From the NCBI GenBank assembly GCA_041305345.1, contig JBFYLP010000006.1, positions 186,001 to 250,000 of the forward strand: DNA of 64,000 bases, given 5' to 3'. The notes beneath the pieces are model-generated. The model saw only the letters and a program-made list of their open reading frames with translations. It had not been told where the DNA came from and did no database searches. How positions within the stretch are numbered: position 1 is the stretch's first letter; each line of letters opens with the position of its first letter. This stretch comes from JACRGC01 sp041305345 (GTDB lineage: Archaea; Micrarchaeota; Micrarchaeia; Norongarragalinales; SBBD01). Of the stretch, positions 7,393 through 13,800 are shown in pieces. The position numbers and the translations under genes are program-made.

Positions 7393-7500
7393 TCATCTGG
7401 CCGGCTTGTAGGAATGGACCATCTTGTGCGTTTTTGCATTCGGCGGCTCCCTCTCCTCGAATTTGCGCTCCTTGATCGAGATGATTTTGGGTTTTTTCAT
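7393..7500 (-). CDS. 35-residue basic protein coupled to the E2 gene
   Basis: A short frame starts at an ATG that shares one base with the E2 stop codon (TAATG), and ends six bases before nurA. The product is MKKPKIISIKERKF... with alternating Lys/Glu and an Arg-terminated tail, 35 residues, no Cys. The one-base overlap and tight packing on both sides argue that it is a real gene rather than chance. Its function is unknown; given its position it might be an adaptor between the conjugation machinery and NurA, but this is speculation. Confidence 0.55.
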   Translation of the reverse strand: MKKPKIISIKERKFEEREPPNAKTHKMVHSYKPAR

Positions 7501-7985
7501 TATCGCATCACAATTCTGGGCTTAGTTGTTTTCTCAATCTCCTCGAACTTCATTCCCATAAGCTCCGGATGGAAATAGAAGTACTCGCCGGCTTCCACGT
7601 TCAAAGGGGATTTCACGTTCGGATGGAGGAGCATGTGCTCGATTGCCTTCACAAGCGAAAGCAGTGTTTGCGATGCCGCCCACTCGTTTAGCAGGTGGAT
7701 GCACACCTTCCCGTTCTTGCCATCTATATTGGGGTGGAAGATCGGGGTGAGCCATACCACTTCAAATCCGCCTGCATAGGGGTAGCTGCGGTTGATCGTG
7801 ATGCGGAATTTTTGGTCGAATCGCGGGGAAATGTTGGCGCCATTTTTCTGGTAAGCTTTCACATTGAGCGATATCTCGTACTGCTGATTGTCCAAACTTG
7901 CACTAACCCGGTACTTGCTTTTTTTCAGCTCCTCGCTCTCGGCGTGCAGCCTCCTCTTGAAAACCGCTTCCGGAAGGGTTGGCAT
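7500..7985 (-). CDS. E2 ubiquitin-conjugating enzyme homologue
   Basis: This is a 161-residue UBC-fold protein, the usual E2 core length. The HPN motif is at His84-Pro85-Asn86 in PIFHPNID, the catalytic Cys is Cys95 in NGKVCIHLL, and EWAASQTLLSLVKAIEHML followed by HPNVKSPLN matches the conserved region after the active site (PNPDDPLN in eukaryotes). The protein would take an activated ubiquitin-like protein from the E1 and pass it to target lysines. The ATG at 7985 follows an AAGG site and a TTAATAAA TATA-like element lies within 40 bases. It overlaps the next gene by one base and is in line with nurA. Asn in the HPN triad is kept, so it should be active. Confidence 0.9.
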   Translation of the reverse strand: MPTLPEAVFKRRLHAESEELKKSKYRVSASLDNQQYEISLNVKAYQKNGANISPRFDQKFRITINRSYPYAGGFEVVWLTPIFHPNIDGKNGKVCIHLLNEWAASQTLLSLVKAIEHMLLHPNVKSPLNVEAGEYFYFHPELMGMKFEEIEKTTKPRIVMR

Positions 7986-8101
7986 AGAAACGACCTTAAG
8001 AAAAATTTATTAACCTCAACCATTATATCATTATCGAGGCAAGTCAGTACCGCAAGCGCAGGATACCAAATGACAAGCTAGCGAATCTTTTGGCCTCAAA
8101 T

Positions 8102-8545
8102 CTATTTCTTCAAATGCCTAATAATCACGTACTTGTTTCTCTCATCCACTTTAAGGATAAAATTAGCGGACAACGGATGCTTTGATATGAAATCCGCCGG
8201 AAGTATAATCTCTCCAACTTCAATGGACCCTTCAAAATTGCCGAATTTGTGCCTTAGCATGGTCTCCACTCTTCCAGCGGCAGTTTCAGTCTGGCCCGGG
8301 TATTCCCGATCTATGACGATCTGGTCGCCCTTGCGCAAAATCGGCAAAACCGCAAGAAAAATCAATGCTGAAAAAATATCCAGGACTTTTTGCTGTTTGG
8401 TGCCCCTTTCAGACCCGAAAATTTCCCTCTTCAGCCTCCGATCGAGGATTACTGTAGAACTTTCTGAATCCCTGACTGCGGCAATGACCGTATCGAATTC
8501 CTTTTGCTCGACTTTGCCGCTCTGGTCTATGAATATCTGCGCCAT
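8102..8545 (-). CDS. Unknown 147-residue protein in the ubiquitin-type locus
   Basis: I do not recognise this protein. It alternates strands and helices: an N-terminal strand MAQIFIDQSGKV, a charged segment, a strongly hydrophobic helix LDIFSALIFLAVLPIL (about residues 55-70), then GDQIVIDREYPGQTE and a C-terminal strand IILPADF. The order of strand, acidic residue, and IVIDREYPG is reminiscent of small RNase H-like folds, but no catalytic set is clear. It is on the same strand as the ubiquitin-like gene and the E2, with gaps of about 100 bases on each side, so it may or may not be co-transcribed. Confidence 0.55.
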   Translation of the reverse strand: MAQIFIDQSGKVEQKEFDTVIAAVRDSESSTVILDRRLKREIFGSERGTKQQKVLDIFSALIFLAVLPILRKGDQIVIDREYPGQTETAAGRVETMLRHKFGNFEGSIEVGEIILPADFISKHPLSANFILKVDERNKYVIIRHLKK

Positions 8546-8641
8546 GGGTTAAAGGTAAATTGGAATGAATAAAAACAACTACAGGGGTCGTTTCGGGTGG
8601 CTAAGGATTCAATCCGCTAAGCAGTTCAAGTTGGAGATGCA

Positions 8642-9037
8642 TTAGCGCTGTCTGCTTCCTCGCAATTTCAGCAAGCCTTCCCGGAACAACACCCGCTTAA
8701 CAGCCATCCGGGTGTGGGCTTCCAGGTTGTTTAAACTATGGTAGGGTTTTTTCAGTAGTATTATTTGTGCGTGCCGGTTGCCGGCAATGGCCAAAGAATT
8801 TTTCACAGCGTCATGGAGCTGCTCAAAGGTGATCACGTATTTTGCCCGTGCAATTGGGGTTTGACGTGAGCCGGACGCCTTCCGCATTCCTTGTGCTGCA
8901 AACTTGAACTTATCCTTAGTTACATCCATTTCGGAGAGCAGGTCATTTGCGATTCGTTTCATAAACAAGGAAGTACACACACCATCAACATCCGCAAAGA
9001 CGACGGTAACCCTTTCAGTTTTGGAAATAGAAGGCAT
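8642..9037 (-). CDS. Degenerate low-molecular-weight phosphatase-like protein
   Basis: This has 131 residues. The N-terminal VTVVFADVDGVCTSLFMKRI lines up with the P-loop strand of low-molecular-weight tyrosine phosphatases and arsenate reductases (VLFVC-x4-CRS), but the nucleophilic Cys is replaced by Asp and the Arg by Thr. A later ARAKYVITFEQLHDAV fits the strand-helix that follows in that fold. If the match is right it cannot be a phosphatase and would be a binding module. It starts one base after the stop of the ubiquitin-like gene, so the two are almost certainly translated together. The family call is weak; the coupling is firm. Confidence 0.5.
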   Translation of the reverse strand: MPSISKTERVTVVFADVDGVCTSLFMKRIANDLLSEMDVTKDKFKFAAQGMRKASGSRQTPIARAKYVITFEQLHDAVKNSLAIAGNRHAQIILLKKPYHSLNNLEAHTRMAVKRVLFREGLLKLRGSRQR

Positions 9038-9038
9038 A

Positions 9039-9281
9039 TCAACCTCCAGTCGGATCCGGCATCAGCAAAAGCGTGTCGTTCTCCTTTATTCCTGCGTCAA
9101 GCAGGGTCATCTCTGGGTTGAGAATCTTGTTGTCCTGGGTCGCGAGAACGAACCTGTCCTTCAGCTGGAGGGACTCGGTCAATACTTCGAGTACGGATGA
9201 TACGGTAAATTCCGGCTCAACAGCTAGAACAGTATCTTTTCCGGAAGTAGTATGGGAAACGGTTATGTTGAATTCTGCCAT
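9039..9281 (-). CDS. Ubiquitin-like protein with C-terminal Gly-Gly
   Basis: The product is 80 residues with a beta-grasp pattern: strand MAEFNITVSH, strand DTVLAVEP, helix VSSVLEVLTESLQL, strand RFVLATQD, the turn NKILNPEMTLLDAGI (like ubiquitin's K-x-L-x-x-x-x-T-L-x-x-y-x-I) and the last strand DTLLLMPDPTGG. It ends exactly in Gly-Gly, so it needs no precursor cleavage before adenylation by an E1. The ATG at 9281 is chosen because an AGGTGG site lies five bases upstream; a GTG three codons earlier is less likely. E1, E2, JAMM and RING-like genes within 4 kb support a role as a protein modifier. A sulfur-carrier role (MoaD/ThiS-like) remains possible. Confidence 0.85.
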   Translation of the reverse strand: MAEFNITVSHTTSGKDTVLAVEPEFTVSSVLEVLTESLQLKDRFVLATQDNKILNPEMTLLDAGIKENDTLLLMPDPTGG

Positions 9282-9311
9282 GGAAACCACCTAACCTTAC
9301 ATATGGCGCAA

Positions 9312-9326
9312 AGGCATTTAATTGCT
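9312..9326. promoter_or_regulatory. Shared bidirectional TATA-like element
   Basis: The sequence GCATTTAATTGC lies between the divergent ubiquitin-like gene (start 9281) and the 99-residue protein gene (start 9344). TTTAAT and ATTAAA can be read on the two strands, and the distances (about 20-30 bases from the plus gene, about 35-40 from the minus gene) suit archaeal promoters in both directions. This is a positional inference. Confidence 0.35.
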
Positions 9327-9343
9327 TTTGCCCTTATGGTTTT

Positions 9344-9643
9344 ATGGCCGACAAGAAGCCCCGCGTGGTATCCGTGAGGAAGAAGCCGCGCCTTGTTGAG
9401 GAGACTGATTATTCGCTCCTGATGGAGGACAAGGAGCCAAGCAACCTGATTCTGGGAAAGAAGCAGGAAAGGAGGGAAATCCACGATTCCGGCCGCGACA
9501 AACTAAGAGAGGATATGCTTGCGGACATCACTCCGGTGAGATCGCCTTTGGAAAGGATAGAGCTAGACCGCGAAATCGAGGAGGATAGGAAGAAGAGGCA
9601 TTCCTTGGGAAAGAAGATCAAGAGAGCGGTAGGGCTGGAGTGA
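9344..9643 (+). CDS. Unknown highly charged 99-residue protein
   Basis: The product is rich in Lys, Arg, Glu and Asp, with little hydrophobic core, and is probably mostly disordered with a C-terminal helix (LERIELDREIEEDRKKRHSLGKKI). It has no Cys or recognisable domain. It begins the plus-strand run that leads to the JAMM and RING-like genes and is divergent from the ubiquitin-like gene, possibly from the same TATA element. Its lysine content would make it a possible conjugation target or an adaptor, but nothing in the sequence proves that. I do not recognise a family. Confidence 0.5.
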   Translation: MADKKPRVVSVRKKPRLVEETDYSLLMEDKEPSNLILGKKQERREIHDSGRDKLREDMLADITPVRSPLERIELDREIEEDRKKRHSLGKKIKRAVGLE

Positions 9644-9756
9644 TTTGCATAGTCGTTGCAAGTTCCGGCCGTATTTTCCGAAAAATCCAGATGGATTGGG
9701 AGCTTGATGGATGCAGTGCGTGAAGTAGAGGAAGGTCCGAGAGAAGGGTGAAAAAA

Positions 9757-10295
9757 ATGCCTAACAATGAAGAAGAAAACTTGTTTCAAAAAGGAGTCGA
9801 GCTAGTGGAGCGGATCAACAAGGTAAAGCCTGCTTCCAGCTTCAGACTCAGGGACTTGCCCTATAACAAATATGTCGAAATGGCAAAAACTGAGGCAAAC
9901 GCAAAAAACACGATGATGCAGCACAAAACTTTGATAAAATTCTGGGCTAATAATTTAGTAAAGGGGCTGGATGTACCAAAAGATGAGAAAGCGTCCCTGA
10001 AAAGATACCTCCTTGATTCCCATGGTAACGCCCCCCCCTCAGCAACGCCCAGAGAAGCGTGTTTTCGGAAGAGAAACTCAAGGAATTTGTCAAGAGGGTT
10101 GGGAAGGATCGGGCCCCTAAATTGATTGATATGCTTATGACAAAATGGTTCGATGTTGCGGATGAGGCAAATAGCGCAGCCGTTGTAATGAGTGCACGCA
10201 TGTCGCATACAATACATTTGGCATTTTGGGCGGGGCAGAATTTCCATAGGATAATATTTAATGCAGATAGTGAGCTGAACCCAAGGGAAAGGTGA
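9757..10295 (+). pseudogene. Unknown helical protein interrupted at a C8 run (frameshift)
   Basis: Two frames together form one plausible protein. The first runs from the ATG at 9757 (MPNNEEENLFQKGVELVERI) to a run of eight C at 10031-10038, after which it degenerates. The second frame carries a natural continuation, SNAQRSVFSEEKLKEFVKRV, through to a stop at 10293-10295. Adding one C to the run, or a -1 slip on it, joins them into about 180 mostly helical residues. This may be an assembly or sequencing error, a phase-variable gene, programmed frameshifting, or decay. No family is recognised. It lies four bases before the next small gene and in line with the JAMM gene. Confidence 0.5.
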
Positions 10296-10299
10296 AAGA

Positions 10300-10460
10300 A
10301 TGCCTAAATCACGAATGGACGACCTTGGCGATTTTTTTTCAGGATTCTGTAGGTGGTCTTCAACATCGTGTTCCTCGGGATTCCGTGGTTTTTCTACCGG
10401 ATTAAAAGGAAGGCGTTCGGGGATGCGATAGAAAGGCACGAGGAGAAAAAAAGGAAGTGA
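10300..10460 (+). pseudogene. Small membrane protein gene, apparently frameshifted
   Basis: An ATG at 10300 with an AAGGTGA site upstream opens MPKSRMDDLGDFFSGF. After about 10350 the coding signal moves to another frame, which reads VVFNIVFLGIPWFFYRIKRK and a charged tail to a stop at 10458-10460, five bases before the JAMM gene. One extra G in the GG at 10352-10353 would join both parts into a 53-residue single-span membrane protein. The missing base is in the same direction as in the gene before it, which raises the chance of sequence error. Function unknown; a membrane anchor for the neighbouring complex is a guess. Confidence 0.4.
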
Positions 10461-10464
10461 GAGT

Positions 10465-10986
10465 ATGGCAGAGGTTCTTCAGGAGCAACAGGAGAGAGAA
10501 GGGGATAAGCCAAGGGAGATTTACGACGTATACATATCCGCAACTGCTCTCCGGAAGGCGGAGAAGCTATTTGAGATGGCAGCGCAAAGCGGGCTGGAGG
10601 CAATGGGGCTGCTGGTTGGGAATGCCTACAGCTGGAAGGGCAGGCAGTACGTGATGGTTGAGAATTTCATCACAGCAAAGAACCTGCCGACTGCAGTAAG
10701 CGTGAAATTTACCAAAGAGGCATTTGGCGAGCTCACAAAGGCATATTCGGCCCATTTCAAGGAGAAAAAGCTAATTGTGGGTTGGATACACTCCCACCCC
10801 TCCTACGGCTGCTTCCTTTCCCAAACGGATATTAACACGCAGGTGAAATGTTTCTCCGCACCGTTCAACATTGCGATGGTGGTCGATCCGCTAAGGAGGG
10901 ATGACGGAAGGATGGAGGAGAGGGTTTTCAGAGTGAAAGCAAACGATTATTACGAAGTGAGTTTTGCTGTTATTGATAGGAAGTAA
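10465..10986 (+). CDS. JAMM/MPN+ metalloprotease, Rpn11-like deubiquitinase homologue
   Basis: This has 173 residues with a complete JAMM zinc site: Glu45 in EAMGLLVG, His109 and His111 in GWIHSHP, Ser119 and Asp122 in FLSQTD. The stretch GWIHSHPSYGCFLSQTDINT is very close to that of eukaryotic Rpn11, including the Cys two residues before the Leu-Ser. Such enzymes cleave the isopeptide bond after ubiquitin's Gly-Gly or trim precursors. Since the local ubiquitin-like protein already ends in Gly-Gly, removal from targets is the likelier job. The gene is followed immediately by the RING-like gene (stop TAA then ATG), so the two are one operon. Confidence 0.92.
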   Translation: MAEVLQEQQEREGDKPREIYDVYISATALRKAEKLFEMAAQSGLEAMGLLVGNAYSWKGRQYVMVENFITAKNLPTAVSVKFTKEAFGELTKAYSAHFKEKKLIVGWIHSHPSYGCFLSQTDINTQVKCFSAPFNIAMVVDPLRRDDGRMEERVFRVKANDYYEVSFAVIDRK

Positions 10987-12087
10987 ATGAATCGCGTGGT
11001 TCACGTGGACCAGATACAGGAAAAAATAGTGACGGAAATGGAAGAGCCAATAGTTGAGAGCAGGCCCGAAGCGGTAAAAATGGAACAGCCGAAGGATCGG
11101 AAAGCCCCTCGAACCAGGAAGGAGAGGAGGATCAAATTGCCCCCGAAGGAATTGAAATTCAGGCTCTCGAAGTTCGATTTCATCCTGCTGCAGCTGCTAA
11201 AAGAAGGCAAAACCGATCTGGAGGAAGTGAGGAAAACATTCAATCTGGAAAAGCAGGAATTTTGCGATCGGCTGACTCAGCTTAGGGATGCAAACTATTT
11301 GGCATTTGATGAAAGCCGCAGCCTGATTGGGCTTTCGATGAGGGGCGTGAACGATTACTCGCTCAAATGGAGGAAAGCGGCCGACGAATGGCTCGGAAGG
11401 AAGGAGAAAAAAATCAAGGTGAAAGCGGAGTCGCTTGCTGAAAAACCCCAACAAGCCGAAGACAAGCCGGAGGTCATTAATCTTGCGAACACGATCCAGG
11501 CAAAACTGCCGCTGGAGCTGCTCTACAAGGAGCTCGAAACGAGGCACGCGAAAATCCTTGAGCTTCCGGAAGAAAAGCGCGCTGAGGAGACGATTGACAT
11601 AATGGACCTGATGAAAAGGTATGGCCCGACGGAATCGCAAAGGGACCTCCTTACGAAGAAATCACCGTTCGTTGAAAGATACATGAGCAAGAACGGGCTC
11701 AAGGAAGGGAAAAATAAAAAGGCGGAGCAGCCAAAAGGCCAAGTGAAATCCGAGGAAATGGAAAACAAGGCATCGAATGAAAATCCAACAGCAGCAAAGC
11801 CATACTACAATCGCGCGATTTCCGAGCTCTCCAGGCAAGCTGCAGAGATCGAGGAAAAAGGGGAGAAATGCGAACTTTGCAAAACCGGCTTCCTAATCTC
11901 GGTAAAGGCCGATGAACACAACCCGAAATACGGGCATTGCTTTTGCGGCGCGCCCTACCACAAGGACTGCTATGAAGGGATAGTCGCCGGCGATGGGAAG
12001 TGCATCAAATGCGGGCGGAAGCTCGGCTCCGGCTCCGATTTCAAGATGGAGGAGGCGTTCAAGCAGATTCGCGACATTTCATTCTGA
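10987..12087 (+). CDS. RING/treble-clef zinc finger protein with winged-helix-like domain, E3 candidate
   Basis: This 366-residue protein has a basic N-terminal linker, a winged-helix-like domain (about residues 60-125; FDFILLQLLKEGKTDLEEV and NYLAFDESRSLIGLS), a long charged middle part and a C-terminal zinc domain. Zinc ligands are C295-x2-C298, C318-x-C320, H325-x2-C328 and C339-x2-C342, in CFCGAPYHKDC and CIKCG. The C4HC3 order is that of RING-CH or PHD-type fingers rather than the standard C3HC4 RING. Its place directly behind the JAMM gene, in a locus with E1, E2 and a ubiquitin-like protein, makes an E3 ligase or recruiter role likely. The 3' end overlaps the convergent E1 gene by nine bases. 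Confidence 0.75.
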   Translation: MNRVVHVDQIQEKIVTEMEEPIVESRPEAVKMEQPKDRKAPRTRKERRIKLPPKELKFRLSKFDFILLQLLKEGKTDLEEVRKTFNLEKQEFCDRLTQLRDANYLAFDESRSLIGLSMRGVNDYSLKWRKAADEWLGRKEKKIKVKAESLAEKPQQAEDKPEVINLANTIQAKLPLELLYKELETRHAKILELPEEKRAEETIDIMDLMKRYGPTESQRDLLTKKSPFVERYMSKNGLKEGKNKKAEQPKGQVKSEEMENKASNENPTAAKPYYNRAISELSRQAAEIEEKGEKCELCKTGFLISVKADEHNPKYGHCFCGAPYHKDCYEGIVAGDGKCIKCGRKLGSGSDFKMEEAFKQIRDISF

Positions 12088-12849
12088 ATGCACGGGGCAA
12101 TCGCTTCTTCTTTGCACCTCGAAAATCCGGTGCGCGTTCTTCCTGCCATCATGCAGCAGGTATTTGCCAATTAGATTGGGCTCTATAGCAAGGCTGCCCA
12201 TCCTAAGTTTGAGGAATTCGTTCACTTGAATGGCTGCAACGATGCTGTTGGTCGTGCTGAGTGCTGGCATCTTCGGATCAAGGAAATCGAGCACTTCCCC
12301 AACGCAGCTGTAGCGCTGCCATAGGATTTTGTAATCGCTTTTGCTCATCGCGCATTCGATGCAGCTGGAAGGCGATTTCACTACCTGCACCTTTCCGAGA
12401 AAACCTGCGGTGCCGCCATCGATTAGAGGCGCATTCCCGTACACGTGCGCATTCAGGTGCAATCTGGCATTCAGGTTGTCGAGGCAGGAGAATGCGGCAT
12501 CAAACCCATTGAAAAAATCCCCGCCCAAATCCTCGATCCGTTTTATTGCGGGGATGATTTTGGAGGAAGGGTATTGCACTTGCGCTTTTTCAGCGATAAC
12601 CTCCGCCTTTAGCCTCTTATTTTCGGCATCCTCCTCCGAGAAGAAGATGCACCGGTTCAGGTTTGCCTTCACAATGACATCATAATCGACAAGCGTGATT
12701 TTAACCACCCCCAGCTGGAGGAGTGATTTCACCACTTCATTTCCAAGCGCCCCTGCGCCCACTACAAGCACATTCGCTTCCGAGATCGGTTCCTGCTCCC
12801 AATCGCTGATGCGCTTTTGGCGGTCAAGGGGGTCGTCATCGATTCCCAT
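12079..12849 (-). CDS. E1-like activating enzyme (ThiF/MoeB/UBA fold)
   Basis: The product has 256 residues, the size of MoeB/ThiF rather than the large eukaryotic E1. The ATP site is GAGALGNEV (residues 31-39), with NR at 65-66 and the D-N pair at 124-125. Zinc ligands are CIEC (163, 166) and CPVH (251-254), where the last Cys is replaced by His. Cys182 in YSCVGEVL is in the place of the thioester Cys of the family. No ubiquitin-fold domain follows, so E2 recruitment must differ from eukaryotic E1s. Proximity suggests it adenylates the Gly-Gly protein at 9039-9281, but a role in molybdopterin or thiamine sulfur transfer cannot be excluded; no such biosynthesis genes are nearby. Confidence 0.88.
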   Translation of the reverse strand: MGIDDDPLDRQKRISDWEQEPISEANVLVVGAGALGNEVVKSLLQLGVVKITLVDYDVIVKANLNRCIFFSEEDAENKRLKAEVIAEKAQVQYPSSKIIPAIKRIEDLGGDFFNGFDAAFSCLDNLNARLHLNAHVYGNAPLIDGGTAGFLGKVQVVKSPSSCIECAMSKSDYKILWQRYSCVGEVLDFLDPKMPALSTTNSIVAAIQVNEFLKLRMGSLAIEPNLIGKYLLHDGRKNAHRIFEVQRRSDCPVHSE

Positions 12850-12900
12850 AAGGAAAGGAAGGGAGGCGGAATTAATAATATTGGCGCATTAATCCCACCT

Positions 12901-13746
12901 ATGCCTTTGATCGTGTTCAGCAGGGGAAATCTGGCAGGGGAGACGATTGCCAAAAAACTAGTGGAGAAGCAAGGGTTCAAAGAAAACAAGCCCATCGCAT
13001 CGGAGGATGGGAAATACGAGTGGAAATGCTGGAAAAACGGCAAGTATACAATGCTTGAGCTTACAACGATGCATACTTACTCGGATTACCTGAAGGATTG
13101 CCCGCTATTCAACTCGGGCGATTTGATCGTGATGCTCTCGACCCACCGGAGCGAAAGCAACGCCCCATCGGTCAGCGTTCACTCTTGCGGGAATTTTGGC
13201 AACTCAAATAAATTAGGAGGGAATCCGCAAGAATTGGGGCATTCGTCGGGAGCCGCAATAAAAATTGGATTGGAATTCCTAATGAGGCACCCACTGGATG
13301 GCTTTCCCGCGTATATGGAAGCGACGCATCACGGCCCAACAACTTTGAAATCGCCAATTGTCTGGGTCGAGATCGGAAGCTCCGAAAAGGAGTGGGCGAA
13401 TGAGGCAGCTGGCGAATTGATGGCAAAATGCGCACTTGAAATTGCGAACGAATGGAAAAGGGGGGGAAAGGCGCATTCCGGGGATAGGACGGCAATCGGG
13501 TTTGGAGGCACGCATTATTGCGCCAAATTCTCAAGGCTTATGCTTGAGGAAAAATACGAATTTCCTTACGTCTGCTCGAAGCACAATATTGAGGATGTGA
13601 ATGCGGCAGTGATCGGGCAGGCGATGGATAGGAGCGTGGAGAAGATTGAGGTTGCATTGATCGAGAAAAAGAGCATGAATGCCGCGTTGAGGGCCAAAAT
13701 AACAGCAGCGCTAAATGAGGTTTGTCTGCCGTATGAATTGGTCTGA
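12901..13746 (+). CDS. dtdA: D-aminoacyl-tRNA deacylase, archaeal type
   Basis: Start ATG at 12901 gives 281 residues, the normal size. Conserved motifs are LSTHRSES and VHSCGNFG, EATHHGPTTL, and GFGGTHYCAKF, all typical of archaeal/plant DtdA (DTD2). The enzyme hydrolyses D-amino acids wrongly loaded on tRNA. The gene is divergent from the E1-like gene, and an AT-rich spacer with GGAATTAATAATATT between them could hold promoters for both. A longer open frame from 12817 overlaps the E1 gene and is not used. No functional link with the conjugation genes is apparent. Confidence 0.93.
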   Translation: MPLIVFSRGNLAGETIAKKLVEKQGFKENKPIASEDGKYEWKCWKNGKYTMLELTTMHTYSDYLKDCPLFNSGDLIVMLSTHRSESNAPSVSVHSCGNFGNSNKLGGNPQELGHSSGAAIKIGLEFLMRHPLDGFPAYMEATHHGPTTLKSPIVWVEIGSSEKEWANEAAGELMAKCALEIANEWKRGGKAHSGDRTAIGFGGTHYCAKFSRLMLEEKYEFPYVCSKHNIEDVNAAVIGQAMDRSVEKIEVALIEKKSMNAALRAKITAALNEVCLPYELV

Positions 13747-13800
13747 ATTATCGACATATTTATATTTATTAAAAAATTAAGCAATGCGGGTGCGAGAGGT

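Noticed and set aside
12817..12900. Extended start of dtdA
   Set aside because: It overlaps the E1-like gene and is not part of the DtdA family.
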